The notes beneath the pieces were generated by a model that saw only the letters and a program-made list of their open reading frames with translations, ran no database searches and was not told the DNA's origin. Positions 1 to 8,770 of a DNA stretch of 64,000 nucleotides are shown piece after piece (position 1 is the first letter of the stretch; every line of letters starts with the position of its first letter). The DNA is taken from contig NZ_VDFU01000005.1 of assembly GCF_006152115.1 (NCBI RefSeq), positions 173,696-237,695 of the forward strand. The letters run 5' to 3'. Both the position numbers and the translations under genes were made by a program. Source of the DNA: Rubellimicrobium rubrum. Its GTDB lineage: Bacteria > Pseudomonadota > Alphaproteobacteria > Rhodobacterales > Rhodobacteraceae.

Positions 1-1
1 C

Positions 2-490
2 ACCCTGCCGCAATCGGTCAACCTCGACTTCAGGACCGGCATCGCGGCGGATACAGCGATCTTCGGATCCATTCGTTGGGTTGACTGGTCATCCACCCAG
101 ATCAACGTCCCGGGACGGCTTCCTGACGGTCGGCCAGCCTATCCGGACAATCCGGTCGTGGGTTACGACGAGGACATCGTGACCTATACCCTGGGCATCG
201 GGCGTCGCTTTTCGGACCAGCTGACTGCATCGGCCGCAGTCATCTACGAGCCTGCGACAGGCAGCGATTTCAGCCCAGCCGTCGCACGCAGCGGCGTGTC
301 CAATCTCGCACCCACGGACGGTCAGCTCGGGCTGCAACTGGCAGCAACCTATGCCCTGAACGACAGCCTCGAACTCACGGGCGGCGTCCGCTACACACGG
401 CTGGGCGATGCGACCACACGCGGCTTTGGCGCAAGCTTTGAGGGCAATGACGCCGTCTCGCTGGGCCTGAGAGTGGGCTACCGGTTCTGA
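2..490 (+). CDS. OmpP1/FadL-type outer-membrane transport protein, C-terminal part (5' truncated by window edge)
   Basis: The reading frame is open from base 2 and stops with TGA at 488-490, so about 162 C-terminal residues are visible. They show alternating beta-strand patterns (for example YTLGIGRRFSDQLTASAAVI) and end in the classical outer-membrane signature of a terminal aromatic residue (GLRVGYRF). The visible N-terminal piece reads LPQSVNLDFRTGIA followed by IRWVDWS, wording typical of FadL-like porins of Rhodobacterales. Members of this family are monomeric barrels that pass hydrophobic compounds such as long-chain fatty acids across the outer membrane. The substrate here cannot be inferred. 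The start codon and signal peptide lie outside the window. Confidence 0.8.
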   Translation, partial: TLPQSVNLDFRTGIAADTAIFGSIRWVDWSSTQINVPGRLPDGRPAYPDNPVVGYDEDIVTYTLGIGRRFSDQLTASAAVIYEPATGSDFSPAVARSGVSNLAPTDGQLGLQLAATYALNDSLELTGGVRYTRLGDATTRGFGASFEGNDAVSLGLRVGYRF

Positions 491-682
491 TCCACATGCG
501 CGGCCCTGTCGAACCCGGCGGGGCCAAACCATGTTCCGGGTTGCACCTGTGGCCTCTTTGCGGTGAGAGACCCAGCAGGACTGCATGTGTGATCACTATG
601 ACCAGCGGCTCGGCCGTTGTTCGTCTGGCCGACGGCTTTGAACGTCTCGTGCGGTCCGTGAGGTGACAGGGAAAGATGTGGG

Positions 683-1558
683 ATGATCTACCGGACGGAC
701 CAGGAGTGGCTCAATGCCACCGAGCGGCAGGTGCTGTTGTTCGGGATGTCAGGATTGGGCAAGACCCATCTCGCCAAATGCCTTCGCGGTACCGGTCGCT
801 GGTTCCACTACTCGGTCGATTACAGGATTGGCACCCGCTACATGGGCGAACTCATTGCCGACAATGCCAAGCGCGAGGCCATGAAGGTTCCGTTCCTGCG
901 CGAACTGCTCATGTCCGATTCGATCTACATTGGCTCCAATATCACGTTCGATAACCTGGACCCCGTCTCGACCTACCTCGGCAAGCCGGGCGACCCCGGC
1001 CGAGGCGGCCTCCCCTTTGAAGAATACCAGCGTCGTCAGTCCGAATTCCGAGAGGCCGAGGTCGCCGCGCTGCATGATACAGGCCGGTTCATCGACCGGG
1101 CCAAGGCGCTTTACGGCTACCGGAACTTTGTGTGCGACACGGGCGGTTCGATCTGCGAATGGGTCGATCCGACCAACCCGGAAGATCCAATCCTGCGCGC
1201 CCTGTCCGCGCGCTGTCTCATGATCTGGATCAAAGGCTCGGACGATCATACCACCGAACTGGTGCGGCGCTTCGATCAGTCGCCCAAGCCGATGGCTTAC
1301 CGCCCGGACTTCCTGCTTCGAATGTGGACCGAGTACCAAGGCACGAATGACCTGACCGACGGCGACGTGGACCCGGACGCCTTCATCCGGTTCACCTACG
1401 CTCAGGCGCTCGCGCATCGGCAGCCCTTGTACGCGTCGATGGCGCAGCATTGGGGGGTCACCGTCCAAGCCAAGGACATGGCGCACGTGGACGGAGAGGC
1501 GGCATTCGTCGACGTCGTCGCGGCGGCACTGCGAGAGCGAATGCGTCAGGTGGCCTGA
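683..1558 (+). CDS. P-loop ATPase of unknown role
   Basis: This 291-residue protein has a clear Walker A loop near its N-terminus (GMSGLGKT, residues 21-28), which points to nucleoside triphosphate binding. It is soluble, with no signal peptide or membrane segment. The region after the P-loop (HYSVDYRIGTRYMGE) and the aromatic-rich C-terminal half do not match a kinase or transporter family that I can name. Similar stand-alone ATPases are annotated in Rhodobacterales without a function. The gene ends about 70 bases before metA on the same strand and could be co-transcribed with it. ATG at 683 is the first start in frame, but its ribosome-binding site is weak. Confidence 0.75.
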   Translation: MIYRTDQEWLNATERQVLLFGMSGLGKTHLAKCLRGTGRWFHYSVDYRIGTRYMGELIADNAKREAMKVPFLRELLMSDSIYIGSNITFDNLDPVSTYLGKPGDPGRGGLPFEEYQRRQSEFREAEVAALHDTGRFIDRAKALYGYRNFVCDTGGSICEWVDPTNPEDPILRALSARCLMIWIKGSDDHTTELVRRFDQSPKPMAYRPDFLLRMWTEYQGTNDLTDGDVDPDAFIRFTYAQALAHRQPLYASMAQHWGVTVQAKDMAHVDGEAAFVDVVAAALRERMRQVA

Positions 1559-1630
1559 GCGCTCTCAGCATGCGCTCTTGCAACGCCCTGCCCCGTCGCG
1601 TATTTGCCCACGCTTTCCAAGGTTTTCGCC

Positions 1631-2551
1631 ATGCCCATCAAGCTGCCTGCGAACTTGCCCGCCTATGATGTCCTGAGCCGCGAAGGCGTCATGGTGATGT
1701 CCGACACGCGGGCTGCGCGCCAGGACATTCGACCCCTGAGGATCGGACTTCTCAACCTCATGCCCAAGAAGATCCAGACCGAGACGCAATTCGCCCGGCT
1801 GATCGGCGCCACGCCGCTTCAGATCGAGCTCACGCTGATCCGTATGACGGAGCATGAGACAAAGAACACGGCTGCCGAACATATGGCCGAGTTCTATAGG
1901 CCATTTGCGGACGTCGCCGCGTCAGGCGACAAGCTGGACGGTCTGATCGTCACGGGCGCTCCGGTGGAGCATCTCCTCTTCGAGGAAGTCACTTATTGGG
2001 ATGAGCTTCGACAGGTCTTCGACTGGACCCAGAGCCATGTCCACTCGACGTTCGGCGTCTGCTGGGGCGGCATGGCAATGGCGTATCATTTCCATGGCGT
2101 GTCCAAGCATATGCTGAACGAAAAGGCGTTCGGCCTTTATAGGCATTCGGCGCTCGATCCAGCTTCGACCTATCTTCGGGGGTTTTCCGACGAACTCGTC
2201 GTGCCGGTGAGCCGCTGGACCGAGATGCGGCGCGAGGAGACCGAAGCCGCGGGGCTTAAGACGTTGTTGTCCTCGAACGAGGTCGGGCCGTGCCTGGTGG
2301 AGGACAAGAAACGGCGCGCGCTCTATATCTTCAACCACCTTGAATACGACAGCGATACGTTGAAGCAGGAGTATGACCGCGATGTCGCGTCTGGCACACG
2401 GATCCAGCTTCCGTTGAACTATTTTCCAGGCAACGACCCCTCCAAGCGGCCGCCGAACCGATGGAGGAGCCATGCCCATCTTCTCTATGGCAACTGGATC
2501 AACGACATCTACCAAACGACGCCATACGACCTGGCGGAGATCGGCGGCTGA
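1631..2551 (+). CDS. metA: Homoserine O-acyltransferase MetA (predicted acetyl-CoA type)
   Basis: MetA activates the hydroxyl of L-homoserine with an acyl-CoA, the first committed step of methionine synthesis. The 306-residue protein has the family's catalytic cysteine (FGVCWGG, Cys144) and the His/Glu pair in FNHLEYD (His236, Glu238), matching E. coli Cys142, His235 and Glu237. The residue after GAPV is Glu113, where succinyl-CoA-using E. coli MetA has Gly111. Published work on MetA specificity links Glu at this site to acetyl-CoA use, so the product is probably homoserine O-acetyltransferase despite the usual 'succinyltransferase' label. I chose ATG 1631 because homologues begin MPIKLP; an in-frame ATG lies nine codons upstream. 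Confidence 0.93.
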   Translation: MPIKLPANLPAYDVLSREGVMVMSDTRAARQDIRPLRIGLLNLMPKKIQTETQFARLIGATPLQIELTLIRMTEHETKNTAAEHMAEFYRPFADVAASGDKLDGLIVTGAPVEHLLFEEVTYWDELRQVFDWTQSHVHSTFGVCWGGMAMAYHFHGVSKHMLNEKAFGLYRHSALDPASTYLRGFSDELVVPVSRWTEMRREETEAAGLKTLLSSNEVGPCLVEDKKRRALYIFNHLEYDSDTLKQEYDRDVASGTRIQLPLNYFPGNDPSKRPPNRWRSHAHLLYGNWINDIYQTTPYDLAEIGG

Positions 2552-2700
2552 TACTGCCCGCCTGGCTCCCCTCGGAGCCTGTGACCATCCTGCACAGCGG
2601 GACGACGCGGCCAGTAATCGAGCGTGTCGGGTCAGCCCGCCGTCCAGGGTGGTTGAAGGGGCAGCGGCGGCTTCCATAGTATCTCTCAGGAGGACGAGAC

Positions 2701-3582
2701 ATGAAACTGCCGCTCGACGGGGCCATCAGCCGCTACTTCCATGAAGAAGCGCCAGCCGATGTGCGACGCACGATAGAGGGGGCGCACAAAGACGACGTTC
2801 TCAATCCGCGCTATCCCTACCCTGAGGCGATGAAGCGGCAAGCCTACGAGACCGAGATGGACCTTCTCCAGGTGGAACTCGTGCGCTTCCAGGCCTGGGT
2901 CAAGGAAGCAGGGGCGCGTGTGCTCGTCGTCTTCGAAGGTCGGGATGCCGCCGGCAAAGGAGGCTCGATCAAGGCTTTCAGCGAGAACCTGAATCCGCGG
3001 GGCGCTCGCGTGGTGGCCCTGGGGAAGCCGACCGAGATCGAAGCCGGTCAGTGGTACTTCCAGCGGTACATCGCCGAGCTTCCAACGGCAGGCGAGATCG
3101 TCCTGTTCGACCGATCCTGGTACAACCGCGGGGTGGTTGAGCATGTCTTCGGCTTCTGCACGCCCGAGGAGCGTGCCCACTGGTTCGAGCAAGTCGGCCC
3201 CTTCGAGGAGATGCTGGTCAACGAGGGGATCCACCTCTTCAAGATCTGGCTCAACGTCGGACGTGCCACCCAGTTGGAGCGGTTCCTGGATCGCGAACGC
3301 GATCCGCTGAAGCAGTGGAAGCTCAGCTGGATCGACGCCGAGGGGCTCCGCAAATGGGACGAGTATTCCGCTGCCATTGCCGAGACTCTGATCCGCACGC
3401 ACAGCACACGAACGCCTTGGACATGCCTTCGGGCTGATGACAAGCGCCGGACGCGACTCAACCTGATCCGCTCCGTGCTGACACCGATCTCTTACGCGCG
3501 AAAAGACGTAAAGGCGATCGGCGCACTGGACCCCCGGATCGTGGGCGGCCCCGAGGTGGTCACCGCCTCCGGGGGCATCTGA
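2701..3582 (+). CDS. ppk2: Polyphosphate kinase 2 (PPK2 family)
   Basis: PPK2 enzymes transfer phosphate between polyphosphate and nucleotides, usually phosphorylating ADP or GDP at the expense of polyphosphate. The 293-residue single-domain protein has the Walker A loop GRDAAGKGG (residues 80-88) and the Walker B/lid segment LFDRSWYNR (around 135-143), both diagnostic of PPK2. Its length fits single-domain class I enzymes. A strong AGGAGG lies about eight bases before the ATG. The next gene, a TetR regulator, begins two bases after this stop, so the two are almost certainly one transcription unit. Which nucleotide is preferred cannot be decided here. Confidence 0.92.
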   Translation: MKLPLDGAISRYFHEEAPADVRRTIEGAHKDDVLNPRYPYPEAMKRQAYETEMDLLQVELVRFQAWVKEAGARVLVVFEGRDAAGKGGSIKAFSENLNPRGARVVALGKPTEIEAGQWYFQRYIAELPTAGEIVLFDRSWYNRGVVEHVFGFCTPEERAHWFEQVGPFEEMLVNEGIHLFKIWLNVGRATQLERFLDRERDPLKQWKLSWIDAEGLRKWDEYSAAIAETLIRTHSTRTPWTCLRADDKRRTRLNLIRSVLTPISYARKDVKAIGALDPRIVGGPEVVTASGGI

Positions 3583-3584
3583 CG

Positions 3585-4202
3585 GTGCTCAAGCGCGGTT
3601 ATCACCACGGCAACCTCAAGGAGGCCTTGGTCGAGGCTTGCCTGCGGCTCATTGCTGAAAAAGGGCCGACCGGCTTCACTCTGTCAGAGGCTGCTCGCGA
3701 AGCAGGCGTGACGCCCGCCGCAGTCTATCGCCACTTCGAAGGTCGCGAGGACCTGATCGCCGAGGCGGCGCGGCAGGGCTACGAAATGTTCGCGGACCTG
3801 CTCGAGCACGCTTGGAGCAAGGGGCAGCCCTCGGCACTGGCCTCGTTTGAGGCGACAGGTCGGGCCTATCTGGCCTTCGCGCGCAAGTTCCCAGGGCACT
3901 ATGTGGCGATGTTCGAATCCGGGGTTTCGATCCAGCGCACGCCGGAACTGGCCAGTGCTGCGCGTCGATCGATGGAAGTCATGGAGAAGGCTGCTCGCGA
4001 CTTGAGCCAGCATATTCCGCCCGAGAAGCGGCCACCTCCTGCGATGTTCTGGGCCCATGTTTGGGCGCTTTCGCATGGCGTGGTGGAACTGTTCGCTCGC
4101 GGCACACCAGGGACGCGAAGCCCCTTCCCTCCAGAGGACCTGCTGGAAACAGGGATCGGCGTTTATCTACGCGGTTTAGGGCTGCTGCCCCCGGACCAGT
4201 AG
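3585..4202 (+). CDS. TetR/AcrR-family regulator with WHG-type C-terminal domain
   Basis: The 205-residue protein starts with GTG two bases after the PPK2 stop. Residues of about 10-55 form a TetR helix-turn-helix (TLSEAAREAGVTPAAVYRHF). The C-terminal part contains FWAHVWALSHGVVELF, the W...HG signature of the WHG ligand-binding domain found in part of the TetR family. These proteins are dimeric repressors released by small molecules. Coupling to ppk2 suggests that it controls its own operon, but no palindromic operator was identified. The gene ends in TAG just before a strong hairpin. Confidence 0.88.
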   Translation: MLKRGYHHGNLKEALVEACLRLIAEKGPTGFTLSEAAREAGVTPAAVYRHFEGREDLIAEAARQGYEMFADLLEHAWSKGQPSALASFEATGRAYLAFARKFPGHYVAMFESGVSIQRTPELASAARRSMEVMEKAARDLSQHIPPEKRPPPAMFWAHVWALSHGVVELFARGTPGTRSPFPPEDLLETGIGVYLRGLGLLPPDQ

Positions 4203-4205
4203 GTC

Positions 4206-4231
4206 GGGCGCGAAGGTTGCCCTTCGCGCCC
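4206..4231. terminator. Bidirectional terminator hairpin between convergent genes
   Basis: An 11-bp perfect stem (GGGCGCGAAGG with CCTTCGCGCCC) closes a TTGC loop between the TetR stop and the stop of the convergent secreted-protein gene. There is no clear U-tract, but the strength and position suit termination in both directions. Confidence 0.75.
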
Positions 4232-4241
4232 CGCAGTCAGT

Positions 4242-4997
4242 TTACTCTGTAGCCGTGCTGCCCGTGGCACCAGTCGTGCCCATTGCACCTGCGCCACTGA
4301 CATCGATGCCGGCCTGCGTGGCCTGAGCCTGGTCGATCTGACAGACCACCAACTGCATCATGGGGTCTGCAGTTCCGGTGGCCGAAGTGTCGGCTGCCGT
4401 GGACTCGACATCCTGGACCGTGCCCGTCAAGTCACCGCCTGCGGCCGAACCCGCCGCATCCGCTGTGGCCATGTCCGACGTCATGCCCGTCGTGCCACTG
4501 TCGGTGGGGGCTGCCGCCGTGTCGGTGCTGGCCATATCGGTGGCGCTGGCATCCGCGCCGGTTGTTCCGGCGTCTGTTGCCGCCATATCGGTGCCGGTAG
4601 CAGTGGCACCGGCCGTCCCGGCAGCACCGGCGTCAGCCGTGGCCGTACCGGTCGAATCCATGGTACCGGACGCAGCGGCGGTGTCGGTCGAAGTCGCCGC
4701 CTCTGTTCCGGTGGCGCCAGTGCTGTCGGTCGCACTTGCTGTCTCGTTGCCCAAGCCATAGACCACGGCAGGGTCAAGTCCGCTTTCCTCGAGGCGTGTC
4801 GAAGCGACCTGCTGAATGGCGGCTTCATCTAGCCCGCAGGCTTGCGCCGCTTGGGCGACGGGAACCTGGATGGCCTGGCCTCCGACGTCCACATATACAT
4901 TGTCCAAGCTGGTCGTGGCGCCAGCTTCCTGAGCCATTATCGCCGTCGACGATAGCAGCAGCACCGCCGTCGAGGCGGTGAGAGTTGCGAATTTCAT
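4242..4997 (-). CDS. Secreted Ala/Thr/Ser/Asp-rich protein with conserved cysteine end blocks (paralogue 1)
   Basis: The protein has 251 residues. It begins with a signal peptide (MKFATLTASTAVLLLSS, cleavage near AMA-QE). A short conserved block follows (VDVGGQAIQVPVAQAAQACGLDEA) with one cysteine, then about 130 residues of low-complexity Ala/Thr/Asp/Gly/Ser sequence, and a C-terminal block with the second cysteine (LVVCQIDQAQA). The neighbouring gene encodes the same architecture. I do not recognise the family. The layout suggests a periplasmic or cell-surface protein with two small ends, perhaps joined by a disulfide, and a flexible linker. The ATG at 4997 is preceded by GGAGGAG; the longer frame upstream lacks this. 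Confidence 0.75.
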   Translation of the reverse strand: MKFATLTASTAVLLLSSTAIMAQEAGATTSLDNVYVDVGGQAIQVPVAQAAQACGLDEAAIQQVASTRLEESGLDPAVVYGLGNETASATDSTGATGTEAATSTDTAAASGTMDSTGTATADAGAAGTAGATATGTDMAATDAGTTGADASATDMASTDTAAAPTDSGTTGMTSDMATADAAGSAAGGDLTGTVQDVESTAADTSATGTADPMMQLVVCQIDQAQATQAGIDVSGAGAMGTTGATGSTATE

Positions 4998-5166
4998 AAG
5001 GGCTCCTCCGAAATGGAGCGGGTCAGGATTATTGCCTGATCTCCGCATGAGACCGGACGTTTCATCGCCCCGCCTACAACCCAGTAACCTTCTGCCAGCG
5101 AGACCGTTCCGTAGCGCCAGTTCCCGACAGCGGCTCCTCGCTTGTCAGCCAGGTCGCGGCATGGTC

Positions 5167-5688
5167 TCAGGGTGCAATCAGTCCTAGAGCGGTCGCAGTG
5201 TCCATGCCGACCTCGCACACGGCAGCCTTGGACTGGGTGGTGCCCTGGGTCGGCGTGGCAGGTCCGTCGTTCACAGCAGGGTCGGACGCAGGCTCATCAG
5301 CCGTTCCTTGACCGCTCGGCCCGTCGGACGCCACATCGGGTGCAGGATCTCCAGAGCTGTCATGGGTCGCGTCGGCTCCGTCTGCGACGCTCACGCCATC
5401 TATTGTCGAATCCATGGGCGTATCGACAGCAACCTCGGGAGCAAGATCGGTCGCATCAGCATTTACGGACGTATCCGCCATGGTCCCCACCTCTGTTCCC
5501 AGGGACGCCCACTCGGCACGGAGGGTTTCTGCATCGATGCCACAGGCCTCGACTGCCAGATCGAATGGCACCTCCATCACGGTGCCATCGACGCTGACCC
5601 CAACGGTATCAGGGTTGCCTTGGGCCCGTGCCGCAGTCAGCGGCAGCAGCAGAGCCAGACTTGTGAAAGCCATCCTCATCCGAGTCAC
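5167..5688 (-). CDS. Secreted low-complexity protein with conserved cysteine end blocks (paralogue 2)
   Basis: This is a shorter relative of the next gene downstream: signal peptide (MRMAFTSLALLLPLTAARA), an N-terminal block VSVDGTVMEVPFDLAVEACGIDAE, an Asp/Ala/Pro/Ser-rich centre, and a C-terminal block AAVCEVGMDTATALGLI. The cysteine context AC-G-(L/I)-D and the pattern VC-(Q/E) are shared with its partner, while the linkers differ in length and composition (Asp/Pro-rich here). I chose the GTG at 5688 because GGGAGG lies seven bases upstream; ATG codons at 5679 and 5673 are alternatives. The function is unknown. Confidence 0.7.
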   Translation of the reverse strand: MTRMRMAFTSLALLLPLTAARAQGNPDTVGVSVDGTVMEVPFDLAVEACGIDAETLRAEWASLGTEVGTMADTSVNADATDLAPEVAVDTPMDSTIDGVSVADGADATHDSSGDPAPDVASDGPSGQGTADEPASDPAVNDGPATPTQGTTQSKAAVCEVGMDTATALGLIAP

Positions 5689-5802
5689 AGTGGATCCTCC
5701 CATGGGCCCGGAGCCGAACGGTAGGACTGACCGTGGCACCGCCCTATGGAGTCGAACAGCAGACCGCGACGTTCGGTTCCTGAGTTCAGGGACGAGTAGC
5801 GC

Positions 5803-6912
5803 TCAACGGCTGAGCACCACCAGCGAACGCTCGTCCCAGACCACCTGAGTTGCCGCCCCAACCTCAAGCACCGGGCGGCCGATCAGGTTTTTCATAGAGA
5901 TCGTCAGGGGTCGTTCGACACCAGCGACGCGGACATCGTAGTAGGTCATGTCGCCGTAATAGACGACCTCGTCCACGACTCCCTCGGCAAGGCGGCGATC
6001 CGTCGTCTCACCGGGGAAGAGGAGGCCCAGCGTCTCGGGCCGGATCCCCACGGTCGTTCGCCCGGGCATCACTCCGCCGGGGGCCTGTTCGGCCTCGATC
6101 GCGCCGCGCCCGAGACCCGCGGTGTCCACCAGAATCTGATTGCCTTCGATCGCCACGTCGCCGGGCAGAAGGTTCATCTTTCCGATGAACTCGGCCACCC
6201 TCTTTGTGTTGGGACGCCGATACAGCCGCTCCGGATCGGCCATCTGACCGATCTCGCCCTCGAACATCACGGCGATCCGGTCGGACATGACCAAGGCTTC
6301 TTCCTGGTCGTGGGTGACCAGGATAAAGGTGATGCCGACCGTCCGTTGAAGCCGGATGAGCTCGACCTGCATCTGCTCGCGCATCTTCTTGTCCAGAGCC
6401 GACAGCGGCTCATCAAGGAGCAGAACCTTGGGCTTGAGGATCAGGGCACGGGCCAGTGCCACGCGCTGGCGCTGACCACCGGACAGAGCATGCGCGGCTC
6501 GGCTGCCATAGCCACCCAGCCCAACCATCTCGAGCGCCTCGGCCACAGCACGGGATTTCTGGTCGCGCGGACGAGGATCGCGGCGCAGGCCGAATCCCAC
6601 ATTCTCGGCCACCGAGAGGTGAGGAAAGATGGCATAGCTCTGGAAGACCATGTTCGTTGGCCTGTGGTTGGCCGGCACCCCCGCCATATCCCGCCCGTCG
6701 ATCATCAACGTCCCAGAAGATGGGGTTTCGAAGCCCGCGATGGTGCGGAGGAGAGTTGTCTTGCCGCATCCCGACGGTCCCAAGAGAGAAAAGAACTCCC
6801 CCTGGCGAATCTCCAGATCGATGCCCCTCAGGGCGTGATAGTCGCCGTAATGCTTGTGAACACCACGAAGCTGGATAAGGGGAGCCGCGACAGGCTTCGA
6901 TTGGGCGCTCAC
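5803..6912 (-). CDS. potA: ABC transporter ATP-binding protein, PotA (polyamine) type
   Basis: This 369-residue ATPase has Walker A GPSGCGKT (residues 45-52), the signature LSGGQ (143-147), Walker B LLLDEP and the switch His in ILVTHDQEEA. A C-terminal TOBE-like domain follows, as in PotA and other spermidine/putrescine importers. It powers import by the two permeases encoded just upstream. Its start overlaps the PotC-type permease stop by four bases, so the three genes are translationally coupled. No substrate-binding protein gene is adjacent. The substrate class (polyamine or related cation, opine, or other small molecule) is inferred from family only. Confidence 0.87.
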   Translation of the reverse strand: MSAQSKPVAAPLIQLRGVHKHYGDYHALRGIDLEIRQGEFFSLLGPSGCGKTTLLRTIAGFETPSSGTLMIDGRDMAGVPANHRPTNMVFQSYAIFPHLSVAENVGFGLRRDPRPRDQKSRAVAEALEMVGLGGYGSRAAHALSGGQRQRVALARALILKPKVLLLDEPLSALDKKMREQMQVELIRLQRTVGITFILVTHDQEEALVMSDRIAVMFEGEIGQMADPERLYRRPNTKRVAEFIGKMNLLPGDVAIEGNQILVDTAGLGRGAIEAEQAPGGVMPGRTTVGIRPETLGLLFPGETTDRRLAEGVVDEVVYYGDMTYYDVRVAGVERPLTISMKNLIGRPVLEVGAATQVVWDERSLVVLSR

Positions 6913-7721
6913 AGAAAGCCTCCGGTATCCTTGAGGCCGGCGCGGGCCACACCCCGGCGCCGGAAGTATTCAGCCACGATCAGAAGGGCGATCGAGATCG
7001 TCACCAGGATGGTTCCCAGTGCCATGATCAGCGGCAGGGCATCCACGAACCTAGTCAGGCCGTAAATATAGACAGGCATGGTCGGATTTGCGCCGGTCAG
7101 GAATTGCGCGATGACAAAGTCATCGAGCGAGATGATGAAGCAAATCAGCAGCGAGGAGATGATGCCCGGGAACACCAGAGGCAGGATCACGAGCCGAAAC
7201 GCGCCCCAACGCGTCTCTCCCAGGTCCATCGCTGCTTCCTCGAAGGAGGAGTCGAGGTTCTGAAAAGCGCCGTTGAGAATGGCGATGGAGAACGGGATGC
7301 AGATCACGGTGTGCGCCGCGATGACAGTCCAGTTGGACAGGTCGAGGTCCAGCACCTGCCGCACCACTACCAGCAGCGCCACGGCGATGACGATCTCGGG
7401 CAGCACGAGGGGGAGCATCACGAACCCCAGGAAGCCGCGCTTGCCGGGAAAGTTCGCCAAGGTGCCGGCCCGGGCGGCGCATACGCCAAGCAAGGTAGCG
7501 AGAATGGACGTGATGGTTGCAATGAAGAGGGAATTGCGGAGCGCCTGATGCAGAGCCTGGGTCGTCCAGAGCTGTTCGAACCAGCGTGTCGAGAACCCGG
7601 TCAGGGGAAAAGCGATGATGGCCGCGTCGTTGAAGGCGAACAGCGGCAGCAGCAGGATCGGGGCATATAGGAAAGCCAAATAGATGAGGGCGTAGACGCG
7701 AAGGCCGGACCACTTGTTCAT
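6909..7721 (-). CDS. potC: ABC transporter permease, PotC type
   Basis: The 270-residue inner-membrane protein has six predicted hydrophobic segments and a BPD_transp_1 EAA loop (EEAAMDLGETRWGAFRLVIL) that docks to the ATPase. It belongs to the PotC-like second permease of polyamine-type importers. Start and stop overlap the neighbouring permease and ATPase genes by four bases each, which fixes gene order potB-potC-potA on the minus strand. Confidence 0.87.
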   Translation of the reverse strand: MNKWSGLRVYALIYLAFLYAPILLLPLFAFNDAAIIAFPLTGFSTRWFEQLWTTQALHQALRNSLFIATITSILATLLGVCAARAGTLANFPGKRGFLGFVMLPLVLPEIVIAVALLVVVRQVLDLDLSNWTVIAAHTVICIPFSIAILNGAFQNLDSSFEEAAMDLGETRWGAFRLVILPLVFPGIISSLLICFIISLDDFVIAQFLTGANPTMPVYIYGLTRFVDALPLIMALGTILVTISIALLIVAEYFRRRGVARAGLKDTGGFL

Positions 7722-8608
7722 CCGCGTCCCCTTAGCCAGCGTTGGTTCAGGAGGATGAACACAAGGCTTACGACTCCTACGGCGAGCATGGTGATGATCG
7801 ACAGCGCTGCGCCGAGCGGCCAGTTGTTCAGCTGCAGGAACTGCGTCTGGATGACATTGGAGATCAGCCGTCCGCCTGCCCCTAGCATGAGTTCGGGGGT
7901 GACGTAGTCGCCGATGGTCGGGATGAAGACGATCAGGACTGAACCGACGATGCCCGGAACCGACAGGGGGAGCGTCACCCGCACAAAGGTGGTAAAGCGG
8001 TTCTCACCCAGGTCCTGGGCGGCTTCGAGCAAGCTGCGGTCGATCTTCTCCAAGGCCACGTAGATCGGCAGGATCGCGAACACGGCATAGGCATGGGATA
8101 GCGTGATAATCACCGAGTTCAGGTTATAGAGCAGAAAATCCAAGGGCTCCTGGATCAGACCGAGCTCGATCAGGCCAGTGTTGACCACTCCGTTGTAGCC
8201 CAGGATCACCTTCCACAGGAACACGCGGATCAGGTAGCTCGTCCAGAAGGGGATGGTGATCAGGAACAGCCAGAGCGACTTCCGCTGCGGCGCAACGTGG
8301 AACGACACAAAGTATGCCACTGGATAAGCAAGAAGAACCGTGACCAAGGTCACTGTCGCCGAGACAAACAGCGACAGGGGCAGAACGCCCCAGCGGTTCT
8401 GATTACCCCAGATGTAAATGGGACCCGAGAAGATCTCGCGATAGTTGTCGAGTGTGAAGACTCGGCTGAGTGTCAGGCCGGTCTGGGTCCAGAACGAGAT
8501 CAGGACGATCGAGATCAGCGGCACTGCCAGGAGCAGGAGCGCATAAGCGAAGGGAGGTGCGACCAGAGCCGCCGCTCGCGCCCTTGGGGACGTGTCGAAG
8601 ATGCCCAT
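7718..8608 (-). CDS. potB: ABC transporter permease, PotB type
   Basis: The 296-residue membrane protein is the first gene of the three-gene importer. It shows an N-terminal hydrophobic segment (PFAYALLLLAVPLISIVLIS), several more membrane spans and the EAA loop (LEAAQDLGENRFTTFVRVTL). The start at 8608 (MGIFDTS) is preferred, with AGGAGG about 12 bases upstream; an in-frame ATG at 8635 would swallow that site. The periplasmic binding protein that normally begins such operons is missing, so it must be encoded elsewhere or shared. Confidence 0.85.
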   Translation of the reverse strand: MGIFDTSPRARAAALVAPPFAYALLLLAVPLISIVLISFWTQTGLTLSRVFTLDNYREIFSGPIYIWGNQNRWGVLPLSLFVSATVTLVTVLLAYPVAYFVSFHVAPQRKSLWLFLITIPFWTSYLIRVFLWKVILGYNGVVNTGLIELGLIQEPLDFLLYNLNSVIITLSHAYAVFAILPIYVALEKIDRSLLEAAQDLGENRFTTFVRVTLPLSVPGIVGSVLIVFIPTIGDYVTPELMLGAGGRLISNVIQTQFLQLNNWPLGAALSIITMLAVGVVSLVFILLNQRWLRGRG

Positions 8609-8770
8609 CGAGCTGAGTGGCCTCCTTGTCGGCAATTGGTCGCGATGTTCACCGACGATGCGGCAAGGTCAACGGCTAAGTGCCCCTGCCCACTTGGGGA
8701 ACGCAAGGTTGTGTGACTGAGGTTTCGACTTGCTGCCCCAGAGGCTGCAAGCCCTTGCTGACCTCACAGC

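Noticed and set aside
1559..1630. Possible SAM-II riboswitch before metA
   Set aside because: Such leaders occur in alphaproteobacteria, and the stretch has a TTGCAACGC segment and a late AAGG, but I cannot build the conserved pseudoknot. A covariance-model scan would decide.
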